Source: Thermanaerosceptrum fracticalcis (lineage in GTDB: Bacteria > Bacillota > Peptococcia > DRI-13). Taken from it: a stretch of 64,000 nucleotides of DNA. Within the stretch, counting starts at the first letter, position 1, and each line of letters begins with the position of its first letter. The stretch spans positions 3,269,501 through 3,333,500 of the forward strand of contig NZ_CP045798.1 of NCBI RefSeq assembly GCF_000746025.2. Direction: 5' to 3'. A program made the translations under genes and the position numbers. This document shows positions 16,405-26,253 of the stretch, piece by piece. The notes below the pieces were generated by a model. The model did not search any database and was not told the origin of the DNA. It saw nothing but the letters and a program-made list of their open reading frames with translations.

Positions 16405-18432
16405 ATGTATATCAGTAAAGTTGCGATTAGAAATTTTAGAGTATTTGACGATATTGGAATTGTTGCCACTTTCAAAAAGGGTGTTAATGCTATTATTGGA
16501 GAAAACAATAGCGGAAAAACAGCCCTGATTGATGCTATTAGAATCGCTTTCTCCAGTGTCCCTTATAAAAAAGACATTTACTTTAATAAATCAGATTTCC
16601 ATATTAATACTAAGGGAGAAGTTGCGAAGACTGCACAAATAGATGTATATTTTGATGAAGTGTCAGAAGATCTTTTTGAAATATGGGACCCGGAAAATCC
16701 AACCAAGGGTGAGTTTCATGTTCGGTATTATACTGTGCCCGGAAAAAATGGTTTAGAGAAGATTCGCTATACGGCTTGGGGTGGGCCTGTTGAAGGTAAC
16801 ACATTATCAGTAGAAACTTTTGATGCCCTTGAAGTGGTATTTTTAGGGGCCTTAAGGGATGCTGAAAGTGAATTGAAGCCTTCACGTTCTAGCAAACTTG
16901 CGAACTTACTTGGGACAGTGGCAGATAGTGATATTGCACGACAAGAGCTTATCGATATACTTATCAAAGCAAATGCAGAATTACTAAAAAAGACAGCTAT
17001 AACAAAAACACGAGAAATTATTAATACTAACCTTGCAATGATTGAACAAGAAGTTATGCAGCAAAGAATCGATATAGGTTTAATTGAACCAAGGTTTGAA
17101 TCTATTGCATCATCTTTAAGAACATGGCTAAAACCCCGCTGGTTTTTTATTGATAAGGACAATGATATATACACAAATATAATTGAGATATGCTCTAAAG
17201 AAGGGAATCAGAAATTAATTGAACAATGTGTGGAAGGAGTTTACCTTGATATTCAGGGTTTTTTGAGGCTAGATGAGCCTATTGAAACAAAAACTAAAGA
17301 AGCACTTACCAATTTAGCATCTCACTCATTGGAATTATATCAAAACGGACTTGGGTATAACAACATTTTGTTTATGTCGGCGGTCTTAGGGGATATGGGA
17401 TATTCAAAAGGCAATATAGTCTATAATCTTCTTATAGTAGAAGAACCAGAAGCCCATCTTCATCCTCAGTTACAAGAGTTAGTACATAGCTTTTTCGAAA
17501 ATAAGCAGCAACCTTCGCCCAGCATACAAGTTTTTTACACATCACATTCGCCGACTCTTGTTTCACGTATTGGAATAGATAAAATCAATTTACTTTTTGA
17601 AAAAGACCATAGGATACAATGCACTCCATTAGCTGAAGCTAATTTAAAGGGCAACGAAAAGGAGTATCTTGAACGTTACCTTGATGTAACTAAATCACAA
17701 ATGTTTTTTGCAAAAGGTATTATATTCGTTGAAGGAATTTGTGAAGCCTTACTATTACCGGAGATGGCGAAACTCTTATCACGACCATTAGATAAATATG
17801 CTGTCGAGGTAGTAAATGTTGACGGCGTTTCTTTTAAACCATTTGCACATCTATTCACTAAGTCGGATTCCTCAGTTTGTGCGTTCGCGAAAACGGCACT
17901 GATAACTGATGACGATAGATGCACTGATAAAGAGGATAAAGATACTTATATATCTAAGGATTACGACTATGATACGGACAAGCTGGACGAGGTAATTAAA
18001 AAACTTTCTATAGGAAAACCATCATCAAGGTGCACAGAAATATGTTCTGTATGTGAAGCTACTCATATACAGCCATTTACCGCTAAAAAGACTTTAGAGT
18101 ACGAACTGGCACTATCACCTAATAATGTGCCGTTTATTCTTAACGCTATAATTGAAGCATACCCACAGGTAGGACCAAAACTATCAGAAAGAGTTGCATC
18201 CTTAAATACCGATGAAGAAAGGGCTGCATGCATATGGCTCTTTATTCAAACCAGAAATAAAAGCAAAGGTAGTTTTGCTCAAGCATTGTCAAAATTTATA
18301 AGAGACCAGGTTGAAAAACTAGCAGAAAACATAGAAGTAGAAAAGAAATTTTGTGTTCCATTGTACATTAAAAAGGCTATCTATGCTGTTACTGAAGAGG
18401 AGGACTCCGTTGATGAAGAAATTGACACCTGA
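16405..18432 (+). CDS. gajA: Gabija GajA: OLD-family ATPase-TOPRIM nuclease
   Basis: A 675-residue protein with an ABC-type ATPase and a TOPRIM nuclease domain. Walker A is IIGENNSGKTALIDAI near residue 31, and Walker B is LLIVEEPEAHLHPQ near 341. The TOPRIM core is IIFVEGICEALLLPEM near 437, with a second acidic patch ALITDDDR near 497. Family members form a DNA nicking complex with GajB that is controlled by nucleotide levels. It is somewhat longer than the founding GajA (about 580 residues), with a cysteine-containing insert (CTEICSVCE) near residue 538. It overlaps gajB by 20 bases, which supports a Gabija pair. Confidence 0.87.
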   Translation: MYISKVAIRNFRVFDDIGIVATFKKGVNAIIGENNSGKTALIDAIRIAFSSVPYKKDIYFNKSDFHINTKGEVAKTAQIDVYFDEVSEDLFEIWDPENPTKGEFHVRYYTVPGKNGLEKIRYTAWGGPVEGNTLSVETFDALEVVFLGALRDAESELKPSRSSKLANLLGTVADSDIARQELIDILIKANAELLKKTAITKTREIINTNLAMIEQEVMQQRIDIGLIEPRFESIASSLRTWLKPRWFFIDKDNDIYTNIIEICSKEGNQKLIEQCVEGVYLDIQGFLRLDEPIETKTKEALTNLASHSLELYQNGLGYNNILFMSAVLGDMGYSKGNIVYNLLIVEEPEAHLHPQLQELVHSFFENKQQPSPSIQVFYTSHSPTLVSRIGIDKINLLFEKDHRIQCTPLAEANLKGNEKEYLERYLDVTKSQMFFAKGIIFVEGICEALLLPEMAKLLSRPLDKYAVEVVNVDGVSFKPFAHLFTKSDSSVCAFAKTALITDDDRCTDKEDKDTYISKDYDYDTDKLDEVIKKLSIGKPSSRCTEICSVCEATHIQPFTAKKTLEYELALSPNNVPFILNAIIEAYPQVGPKLSERVASLNTDEERAACIWLFIQTRNKSKGSFAQALSKFIRDQVEKLAENIEVEKKFCVPLYIKKAIYAVTEEEDSVDEEIDT

Positions 18433-20170
18433 GCAAGAAGCCTTTTTAGAAGCAGAGGGTAAAATTGTTCTTTGTGCGTGCCCCGGAAGTGGCAAAACAT
18501 TTATCGTTGCAAGGAAATTGCTAAAATACGTTGAGAATTGGGAGTATGCACATAGAGGTGTAGCTGTACTGTCGTTTACTAATGTTGCAAGTCAAGAAAT
18601 AGATAAACAAACTAAAGAACTGATGCCAGAGGGGTATCGTATAGAATACCCTCATTTTATTGGAACAATAGATAGCTTTATTGACAGTTTTATTCTATTA
18701 AGGTTTGGGTATCTGATGCAAGAAGGAAGTAGGAAAAGACCAGTAATATTACATGAAAACTATGGTGAGATAAGGTTTTATACCAAAAATAAGGAATGCC
18801 ATGCTCGAGGTTGTATATCCAATCCTTTTGAATTTCATTGGTCTTCAGATGGGAAGTTGTTGAGAAATGGTAAAAAAGTCGATTGCTCCATTACGACCAA
18901 AAAACCATGTGTTGCGTTTAAACAGGCAATGATAAAAAAAGGCTTTGTTACACAGAATGAAGCAACTGCGTTATCATATAGACTTCTTAAAAAATATCCT
19001 CAAATTGTAGATGCTATTGTACGGCGCTTCCCTATTGTAATGATTGATGAAGCACAAGATACATCAAAGGAACAAATGGAAATTATTGATTTGTTAACTG
19101 ATGCAGGCGTAAAAACTATTATTCTCGTTGGAGACCCAGACCAATCAATATATGAATGGCGTAATGCTACTCCGGAATTTTTTATTGCCAAAGTGAAGGA
19201 TGACAACTGGAAAACAATGTGGCTGACTTCCAATTTTAGGAGCTCCCAGTTAATATGTAATGCAACACAAGTGTTTTCACACTCATTGGCTTCAAGGCAA
19301 CCAAGTAAGGCTGAGGGAGAGTTTGCTCTGTATCAACAGAAACCGATTTTATTGAATTATAGCAATCAAACTGATAAGAGTGACATTATTAATAAATTTA
19401 AGGAACTCTGCCAAGAAAACGGAATTGAATGGACTCCAAGCAAAGTAGCAGTTTTGACTAGAGGTAAAATCCATAAAGGTATTGATATCGATGGGCTTTG
19501 GAAGAGCCCAGAGGTCGAATCCTTGGCTAAAGCATCTTACGAATGGTATAAGGGTTCACGCCGTAAAGCATTTAGTCTTTGTGAAAAAGTGCTGTACAGC
19601 CTTACAATTGGTGACATAGGCGATATAAAACATGAGATTAGACAAGTTATCGAAAACATTATGCCTTACGAAAATTGGAGAAAACATGTAGTAAAACTAC
19701 TTGTTTCACTCCCTGATCCAAACATCAAATTGTCAGACTGGGTTAAAAGTATGTTATCAACAATTACTAATATAATTCAGTCTGCGGAAGATATTTATCT
19801 GATACCAGCTATATCATTGCAAGATAAAATAAAAATTAAGTTACGGGATACTAAAAACCCAGGTTTTCAGTCAATACCATTACGTAATTATATTGAAAAA
19901 AGGGACGAAAATGATATTACCTTATCTTCTGTACATGGAGTAAAGGGAGAAACCTATGATGCAATTATGTTAATTATTGAAGGGATAAAAGGCAATACGT
20001 TAACGCCTACTATGATAGATACAGCTCCTTTAGATAGTGAGTTAATTCGTATAGCATATGTAGCTATGACAAGACCACGAAAGCTTCTTGTCGTAGCACT
20101 TCCGGTAATGAAAAATAAGAAGTCGTTTAAAAGGTTACCACTAGATAAATGGATATATACGCAAATTTAG
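18413..20170 (+). CDS. gajB: Gabija GajB: UvrD/Rep-type helicase
   Basis: A 585-residue superfamily 1 helicase. Walker A is CACPGSGKTFIVARKLL near residue 20, and the DExx box is MIDEAQDTSKEQ near 208. Motif III is VGDPDQSIYEWRNA near 238, motif V is SSVHGVKGETYD near 503, and motif VI is AYVAMTRPRKLL near 547. In Gabija this protein senses DNA ends or ssDNA and licenses GajA. ATG 18413 follows AGGAGG by 9 bases, within the end of gajA. Stand-alone UvrD-like repair is an alternative, but the overlap with an OLD nuclease makes Gabija much more likely. Confidence 0.88.
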   Translation: MKKLTPEQEAFLEAEGKIVLCACPGSGKTFIVARKLLKYVENWEYAHRGVAVLSFTNVASQEIDKQTKELMPEGYRIEYPHFIGTIDSFIDSFILLRFGYLMQEGSRKRPVILHENYGEIRFYTKNKECHARGCISNPFEFHWSSDGKLLRNGKKVDCSITTKKPCVAFKQAMIKKGFVTQNEATALSYRLLKKYPQIVDAIVRRFPIVMIDEAQDTSKEQMEIIDLLTDAGVKTIILVGDPDQSIYEWRNATPEFFIAKVKDDNWKTMWLTSNFRSSQLICNATQVFSHSLASRQPSKAEGEFALYQQKPILLNYSNQTDKSDIINKFKELCQENGIEWTPSKVAVLTRGKIHKGIDIDGLWKSPEVESLAKASYEWYKGSRRKAFSLCEKVLYSLTIGDIGDIKHEIRQVIENIMPYENWRKHVVKLLVSLPDPNIKLSDWVKSMLSTITNIIQSAEDIYLIPAISLQDKIKIKLRDTKNPGFQSIPLRNYIEKRDENDITLSSVHGVKGETYDAIMLIIEGIKGNTLTPTMIDTAPLDSELIRIAYVAMTRPRKLLVVALPVMKNKKSFKRLPLDKWIYTQI

Positions 20171-20203
20171 TAAAGAGTTTTAAATTATTGCGGGGGGATA
20201 GAA

Positions 20204-22174
20204 ATGAATTTATGGCCAGATCATGAAACAAATATCGACCTTCTTGGCTTTTCCTACATTGCTGATGCTGTTGCAAATCTGGCTTCCGCAGATCATTTGC
20301 TTCCAGCTACCATTGGCGTTTTTGGTGACTGGGGTAGTGGCAAGTCAAGCCTGATTTCAATGGTTCGGCAAAAGCTTGAAAAAAACGAAAGAACATTAGT
20401 GCTAGATTTTAATGGCTGGCTCTTTGAGGGATATGATGACGCAAAGTCCGCGCTTATGGGTACAATTATCGATGAGATTTTAAGTCATCAAACACCAAGT
20501 AAAAAGGTAAAAACTCTTGCGGTGAATTTGTTGCGCCGGGTAAATTGGTTCCGGGTGGCAGGTACGGTGATGCGCCACAGTGTTAAATATGGGACAGCAT
20601 TGCTTACCGGAGGTCCAGCAGGTGTGGGGCTGATTGCAGGCCTTGATGCCAAACAGGCTCTGGAAAAGGCCTCAGAGAAAATTAGTGATGTAAAAGAGGA
20701 AGAGTTAAACAAGCTGTTTGAGAGCGAGACGGCACACAATTTAAGGCGGGGCATACGTGAATTCCGGAAGGATTTTGAGTCCTTACTCAGTGAGAGTAAC
20801 ATAGAAAAACTAGTAGTTATCATTGATGATCTTGATAGGTGCCTGCCTGACACAATTATAGAAACTCTTGAAGCCATTAAGCTTTTTCTCTTTGTACCCC
20901 GGACAGCCTTTATAATCGGAGCGGATGAGAGGCTGGTAGAATACGCTGTAAAACAGCGTTTTCCGGAGTTTCAGGGCAACAAATCAGAGGTAGGCAAGGA
21001 CTACCTGGAAAAGCTAATTCAATATCCGGTAAGGGTACCCCCTCTTGGCAGAGCAGAAATGGAAACCTATATCTCACTACTTTTTACCGAAGCCTCTGGT
21101 TTAGACAGTGACTTAATAACGAAAACACGCACCAAAGCTTTAGAGTGTATAGGCACGGACCTTGAACTAAGCTTTGGCATTGAGGAAGCCCAGGGAGTGA
21201 TTGGGGAACTATCTAAAGAATTACAGGAGAGCCTGGCCATCTCTGCTCGAATTGCGCCGCTTTTAGCGAGGGGACTCAATGGGAATCCACGTCAGTGCAA
21301 GCGATTCCTAAACACATTTGTTCTCCGTTTAGAAATGGCTAGACTGCGTGGAATTACCCTTGAGCAGCGCGTCCTGGTAAAACTGATGTTGCTTGAGCGA
21401 TTCAGGCCGGAATCTTTTAAACAACTTGCCCGCTGGCAGGCTGCCCAGGGTGGGCGGCCACAACAACTAAAAAATGCTGAATTATTCTTAGAAGCAGAAA
21501 AAGAATATTGCCAACCTTCAGTCGAAGCAAGAGATGAGGCAAGAGATAAACATGGTGTGAGCGAAACTGAAAAGGGAGCTACAGGAAAAGAACCAGAAAA
21601 ATCACCTCAACAATTGGATACGGATATGCAAGCCTGGCTTTCCGATCCTGTATTAAAAGAATGGATCGAATTTGAGCCCAGGCTTCGAGATACAGATCTC
21701 CGCCCCTATTTCTTTTTCTCACGGGACCTGTTAGGTGCGATCTCTGGTTCAGCCCAGAGAATGAGCAGGCAGGCGCAAGAAATATTAGCCAAAATTCTCA
21801 ATGAAAGTGAAGCTGTCAGAAGGACTGCGCTTAAAAACGCAGCACAACTGAGTGAAATGGATGCTGCATCGGTTCTTGAAGGAATCAGTTCCCGTGTTCG
21901 GCAAGAAGAAGATTATGGAGCGGATGCTTCTGCATTTCAACGTCTCTTTGACTGGGGAGAGGCTCGTCCTGAACTTCTTGGGCAGATAGTTACTATATTA
22001 AATGGACTGCCTGAAGAAAGCCTTCCGATGTTTACGCCCATAAAACTTGTTAATATATGTAATGAAACGCCAACTGCACCTGCGGCATGGCAATTAATCA
22101 CTCGTTGGGCTGATAGTAGTGCAAATACCAAGCTAAAAAAGGCAGCAGTTAGCGCTTTAAAAAAGAAGGAATAA
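20204..22174 (+). CDS. qatA: QatA: KAP-family P-loop ATPase
   Basis: A 656-residue KAP NTPase, the ATPase of the QatABCD anti-phage system. Walker A is FGDWGSGKSSLISMV near residue 38 and Walker B is VVIIDDLDRCLPDT near 204. Helical segments between residues 100 and 150 fit the KAP insertion. The C-terminal third is helical and acidic. GGGGGG before ATG 20204 is the ribosome-binding site. Gene order and overlaps with the next three genes reproduce the qat operon exactly. Confidence 0.92.
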   Translation: MNLWPDHETNIDLLGFSYIADAVANLASADHLLPATIGVFGDWGSGKSSLISMVRQKLEKNERTLVLDFNGWLFEGYDDAKSALMGTIIDEILSHQTPSKKVKTLAVNLLRRVNWFRVAGTVMRHSVKYGTALLTGGPAGVGLIAGLDAKQALEKASEKISDVKEEELNKLFESETAHNLRRGIREFRKDFESLLSESNIEKLVVIIDDLDRCLPDTIIETLEAIKLFLFVPRTAFIIGADERLVEYAVKQRFPEFQGNKSEVGKDYLEKLIQYPVRVPPLGRAEMETYISLLFTEASGLDSDLITKTRTKALECIGTDLELSFGIEEAQGVIGELSKELQESLAISARIAPLLARGLNGNPRQCKRFLNTFVLRLEMARLRGITLEQRVLVKLMLLERFRPESFKQLARWQAAQGGRPQQLKNAELFLEAEKEYCQPSVEARDEARDKHGVSETEKGATGKEPEKSPQQLDTDMQAWLSDPVLKEWIEFEPRLRDTDLRPYFFFSRDLLGAISGSAQRMSRQAQEILAKILNESEAVRRTALKNAAQLSEMDAASVLEGISSRVRQEEDYGADASAFQRLFDWGEARPELLGQIVTILNGLPEESLPMFTPIKLVNICNETPTAPAAWQLITRWADSSANTKLKKAAVSALKKKE

Positions 22175-22186
22175 GGAGATGTTGTA

Positions 22187-23029
22187 ATGGGTACCTCAAC
22201 TTCAAACCCTGGTCCGTTTGATAGACAACCCCTTTTGCCGTCCTGGGCACTTCCACCAGATACAGGCAACGATGCGGAGTCGAATGATGGCGAAAATGAA
22301 TCCCCTGATAATGGGGATCAACAAGATAATTCACCCCTCCCAACACCACCGGTGACATGGCAGATGGCCAAGGCTTCCATGTCCCGGTTTGCTAGTACTG
22401 GTGAAAGGAATTCTTTATCCAGGGCGGGCAGAGATTATGTCGGGGCCAAAGGTGGTAGGAGGGCGGCAGCTCAAGCGGCCAGCACAGGTAAATCGGTGGC
22501 CCTAAAAGTGGGTGGATTTCTTTCCACGGTGGCAAGTGCCGGGATAAGGACAGCACTTGATGAGATTGGCCTAGGCCATATGGTAGGAAGAAGTGCACCG
22601 GAAGTATTGGCTGCCCTTATAGATGTACTTGCTCCCGCTGGTGCCACACTCCAGGAAGCGGCTGCCAGGAAAGCTGCTGATGACGTCTTGGAGAAACTAT
22701 ACGAAGACTATATTGCAAAAACAGGAGATGTAACAGCCCTGGAAAGTCTTGATAAAGATGGTATTACCAATGCCATTGAGGCAAGTATTGCTGGCTACAT
22801 ATATAACCTCTGGCTTGATGAACTAGGCTTAAGCATAGAAACAAAGGCAATTTCACCATTACAAGCAGTAGGTTTAGAACGTGATGTCAGGGTATATGTC
22901 AGGGAACGTGTAAGGCTTGAACTCGGAGAACAAGACCCGGTGTCGATTGACTGGAATGGTCCTGCTGGGCGTAATATCATTGATACAGTTTTTCAGGAGG
23001 CGTATGGCTTTTTGGAGGTGGAACAATGA
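22187..23029 (+). CDS. qatB: QatB: accessory protein of the Qat system
   Basis: A 280-residue protein without catalytic motifs. The first ~65 residues are rich in Pro, Asp, Asn and Gly and look disordered. A Gly/Ala-rich stretch (SLSRAGRDYVGAKGG) follows, then a helical C-terminal half. QatB is defined in known systems by its position between the KAP ATPase and the QueC-like enzyme; its role is not established. It starts 12 bases after qatA and overlaps qatC by 4 bases. The assignment rests on size, shape and operon context. Confidence 0.85.
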   Translation: MGTSTSNPGPFDRQPLLPSWALPPDTGNDAESNDGENESPDNGDQQDNSPLPTPPVTWQMAKASMSRFASTGERNSLSRAGRDYVGAKGGRRAAAQAASTGKSVALKVGGFLSTVASAGIRTALDEIGLGHMVGRSAPEVLAALIDVLAPAGATLQEAAARKAADDVLEKLYEDYIAKTGDVTALESLDKDGITNAIEASIAGYIYNLWLDELGLSIETKAISPLQAVGLERDVRVYVRERVRLELGEQDPVSIDWNGPAGRNIIDTVFQEAYGFLEVEQ

Positions 23030-24354
23030 GTTGGGATGTAGTTGTCAGAATTGGGAATAGTGATATTTTTGCTCCTATAAGCCAAGGTGGGCCAGTATTA
23101 GGCGTCTCCTTTGACAGGCCGGAAGATCCGTTTTTGGCTCGGGAAAGTGTTCTTAATAAAATCGCAGATGTTCTTGGTTCTGTCCCAGGAAATACTGCTT
23201 GCGATCTTTTGCGTGCTGCAATTGCTGTCTATTCTGCTGATCTATTAATCTCCCGCAGATATGCATCAGATGGGTGGACAAGGGATATTAATATCTATCT
23301 CCCTGTCACTTCGTTAGCAATTTGGCAGCAGGCAGGGCCGTTACTTACCGAATTATTGACCTTTCTTAGTGGGGACCGCTGGCAATTTTACTTCCGGGAG
23401 TTTTCAGCAGAACGGGAAGGTTATAAAAAATTGCCTGAAAATCTGCCTGAGGCAGTATCTTTATTTTCCGGGGGTCTCGACTCCCTTATTGGTGCTATTG
23501 ACCTGCTATCGGAAGGTAAAAAGGTAGCACTTGTGTCACACCATGGAGGGGGCAGCACGCCCAAATTCCAGAATGACCTATTTAAGTGTTTAAAAGACGA
23601 ATATGGTGAACAGGTAGTGCCACTCCAGTTCTATGTTCTTCCTCCGCAAGTTCCCAGAATAGATTCGGACCCAGACAACGAAGATACTACACGCACGAGA
23701 TCTTTTCTGTTTTTTGTACTGGGTATTGCAGTGGCTGATACTCTGGGTACGGGTATTCCCCTATATGTGGCTGAAAACGGGCTTATCTCACTCAATGTCC
23801 CACTGACACCAGCCCGGCTTGGCAGTTGTAGCACCCGTACAACCCATCCATACTACATTGCTTTGTTTAGGGAATTATTGCAGGCCCTAAATTTAGCTCA
23901 TCCTCTGAATCTCGATTACCGGTTTAAGACAAAAGGTGAGATGCTTAGGGAAAGTAAGAATCAGGATTTGTTAAGAAGAACCCTTCCTCTCAGCATGTCC
24001 TGCGCCCACCCGGATAATCGTCGCCTTGAGAACTTACCGCCTGGTGGTCACTGCGGGTATTGCTTCCCCTGCATCATCCGCCAGGCAGCAGTCTTTGAAA
24101 GTGGCATGCCGGATGCAGCCTATGACCATGACATTTTTCACCTGCCGCCACTCTCAAGATCAGATAAAGGGAAAGACCTACGGGCAATGGAAATTGCTCT
24201 GGAAAGATTTAGTCAACGGGGAGAGGAGAAGGCTGTTTTTGACGTACTCAGTTCCGGACCTATCTCTCCTGATGAATTATCCCAGTACATCGGGGTATAT
24301 TGTCGTGGGATGAAAGAAATAGCAAAATTTTTGAGGAGTAATAAAGATGAATAG
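23026..24354 (+). CDS. qatC: QatC: QueC-like ATP-dependent enzyme
   Basis: A 442-residue protein with a PP-loop ATP pyrophosphatase domain like that of QueC, which makes 7-cyano-7-deazaguanine. The PP-loop is LFSGGLDSLIGAI near residue 145. A zinc-binding cluster CGYCFPC near residue 342 matches the Cys arrangement of QueC. About 140 N-terminal residues are extra. In Qat the substrate is not queuosine precursor for tRNA but is thought to be part of the defence chemistry; that is family knowledge, not visible here. It overlaps both neighbours by a few bases. Confidence 0.92.
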   Translation: MSWDVVVRIGNSDIFAPISQGGPVLGVSFDRPEDPFLARESVLNKIADVLGSVPGNTACDLLRAAIAVYSADLLISRRYASDGWTRDINIYLPVTSLAIWQQAGPLLTELLTFLSGDRWQFYFREFSAEREGYKKLPENLPEAVSLFSGGLDSLIGAIDLLSEGKKVALVSHHGGGSTPKFQNDLFKCLKDEYGEQVVPLQFYVLPPQVPRIDSDPDNEDTTRTRSFLFFVLGIAVADTLGTGIPLYVAENGLISLNVPLTPARLGSCSTRTTHPYYIALFRELLQALNLAHPLNLDYRFKTKGEMLRESKNQDLLRRTLPLSMSCAHPDNRRLENLPPGGHCGYCFPCIIRQAAVFESGMPDAAYDHDIFHLPPLSRSDKGKDLRAMEIALERFSQRGEEKAVFDVLSSGPISPDELSQYIGVYCRGMKEIAKFLRSNKDE

Positions 24355-25096
24355 CCTGAATACGGGTCGGCTAGTAGACTGTCATTTTCATTTGGACCTG
24401 TTTGAAAATCCAGTTAGGATCGCAACTGAAATTGAGGCCTCAGGGGTTGAGGTAATAGCTGTTACGAATACGCCCTCTGTTTTTAAAGCCACTCAGAACC
24501 TTGTGAGTTGCTATAAATATATTCACGCTTCTCTGGGTTTACATCCCCAACTTGTGGGAACGCGGAGCCAGGAACTTGTACTCATGGAGAATCTAATGAA
24601 GGAAACCCGTTTTATTGGGGAAGTAGGCCTGGATTACACTACCGGAAACGAACAGGAAATTAAGCTCCAGCGAAAGGTCTTCGAAGAGATTTTAAAGCAA
24701 TGTGCAGCAGAAGGAGATAAAATTCTCACGGTTCATTCACGCCGGGCAGCCAGTGATGTTATTGCCATGATTGGGCCTGATTATCCGGGACGAGTTATTC
24801 TTCACTGGTTTAGCGGAACAATAAAAGACCTAAAAAAAGCAATGGAGTATGGTATGTACATATCAGTCAATATTTCCATGGTAAGATCGGCCAAAGGTCA
24901 AAGCCTAATAAAGCATATGGACCCTAATCTGGTACTCACTGAGACTGACGGTCCTTTTGTTTGTGTCGGAAAAGTACCAGCCGTTCCTGCTGAGGTCATT
25001 AATGTGATTTATTTTCTCGCTAATGCTTGGAAATGCGATTTGGAGGAAGCAAAGGCTCGTGTCTATGCAAACTATTTCAGAGCTGTTAATTTTTAA
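24347..25096 (+). CDS. qatD: QatD: TatD-family metal-dependent hydrolase
   Basis: A 249-residue TatD-type hydrolase or DNase. Metal-binding motifs are DCHFHLD near residue 10, GEVGLDYT near 92, HSRRAASD near 127, HWFSGT near 154 and ETDGPF near 201, all in TatD order. It overlaps qatC by 8 bases and is the last gene of the operon. In Qat it completes the four-gene set needed for phage defence. Housekeeping TatD is the alternative, but the location makes that unlikely. Confidence 0.9.
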   Translation: MNSLNTGRLVDCHFHLDLFENPVRIATEIEASGVEVIAVTNTPSVFKATQNLVSCYKYIHASLGLHPQLVGTRSQELVLMENLMKETRFIGEVGLDYTTGNEQEIKLQRKVFEEILKQCAAEGDKILTVHSRRAASDVIAMIGPDYPGRVILHWFSGTIKDLKKAMEYGMYISVNISMVRSAKGQSLIKHMDPNLVLTETDGPFVCVGKVPAVPAEVINVIYFLANAWKCDLEEAKARVYANYFRAVNF

Positions 25097-25260
25097 TATA
25101 GCATCCTGTAAACTCTTTAAAAAAATATATAAATTTTATGTTTGGAATTTTTGATGACATCTATTTGTTGTAAAGCATAACCGAAGACATCAAATATACC
25201 AAATAATTAATGAGATTAAAGAGCTATGCATAGACGGATATTCGGTCAATGCTTTTTAGT
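25097..25260. other. Non-coding spacer after qatD
   Basis: AT-rich sequence without a gene or a clear terminator. It leads into the inverted-repeat element at 25261. Confidence 0.5.
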
Positions 25261-25408
25261 TTTATCTGTTTCACACGCTCAAGGCATGTGGAGACGGTTG
25301 TAAGGCTTGAGAGGGTAAAAGGCTGATAGATGGAGGGTTTGGGGCACTTTGAGAATTTGCTGATTTAAGGTAACCCTTGAGTGTATAAAAAAGATAATTA
25401 ATAAGAAT
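25261..25408. repeat. Inverted-repeat structured element, copy A
   Basis: A ~148-base element that aligns without any gap to 27951-28098 (about 116 of 150 positions identical). Its ends form an imperfect terminal inverted repeat of 23 bases (19 matching), with core CTCAAGG at 25278-25284 and CCTTGAG at 25375-25381. An internal TTGAG near 25308 competes for the same CTCAA, and AGGGTT near 25334 can pair with AACCCT near 25372. Where the copies differ in the outer stem, an A-T pair here is a G-C pair in copy B. It is either a structured RNA or a small non-autonomous mobile element. It belongs to no family I recognise. Confidence 0.75.
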
Positions 25409-25548
25409 CAAAATTGATTAGAATAACATTTCCTTGAATAATTTTGGACAAGCAAATAGAATGGTAGTAACTATATTTTAACAAATTATGGGTATTATGA
25501 ATTGAGCGGATTGGTTCAAGAAAAATGGGTATTGGGAAGTAAGGAAAG

Positions 25549-26183
25549 ATGGAATATAATGAGCTTTTTGAAAAATATCGGAAGCTGCTGGAGGAAAATC
25601 AAAGATTAAAAAATGAAAATGAGGACTATAGGAAACGGCTTGGATTGCCATTGACATCACCGTATATAAAAAATGATGTTCAAGCCTCAATAGAGGTAAA
25701 TAACAGTTTTGAGAGATATCTGTGCAGAAAAAAATATTCCATTTGCAGTTGAACGTTCTCGTTCAGGGAATGGAGCGCATGTATGGTTCTTTTTTGATGA
25801 CAAGGTAAGTGCTGTATCAGCTAGAAAATTTGGTACAGCACTTCTTATGCATGCAATGGCCAAAAGACATGAAATTAAATTTACTTCATACGACCGCTTG
25901 TTTCCAAAAAAACCAGGATACACTTCCTAAAGGCGGTCTTGGGAATCTTATCGCATTACCTTTACAATTAAATGCACGAAGAAACAAAAACAGTGTTTTT
26001 ATAGATGCCATTTCAAACTTTATTATTAAGCCCATTGAAATCATTGAGGCTGAGGAGGAAGCGCAAGTATCTGCAGAGGTTATCAACGACCGGGGTGAAA
26101 GCTTCAGGAGGACTTTTCTGACTACTGAATTCGGCAACCTGCAGAAGTTCAAAAATGTTTTGAACCAGAACACCCCGTCATAA
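25549..26183 (+). pseudogene. Decayed TOTE-type primase-helicase gene
   Basis: Three overlapping frames (25549-25752, 25709-25930, 25809-26183) together resemble the N-terminal part of TOTE conflict-system proteins, which fuse an archaeo-eukaryotic primase to a helicase. The first frame has the N-terminal coiled coil (NELFEKYRKLLEENQRL). The second has GNGAHVWFFFDDKVSAVSAR and HEIKFTSYDRLFP. The third has DTLPKGGLGNLIALPLQ. At least two frameshifts and an internal deletion are present, and the helicase and nuclease parts are missing. It is a dead remnant of another conflict or defence gene. Confidence 0.75.
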
Positions 26184-26253
26184 TCTTAGCAAGATAGATA
26201 ATTGATTTTATGACAGAAGCTGCATATACTATAAGTAGAAGGAGGCGAAGATA

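Noticed and set aside
25261-25408. Retron non-coding RNA or T-box as explanation for the repeated element
   Set aside because: No reverse transcriptase is encoded nearby, and no T-box sequence or aminoacyl-tRNA-related gene follows. The terminal inverted repeats are not expected for a T-box.
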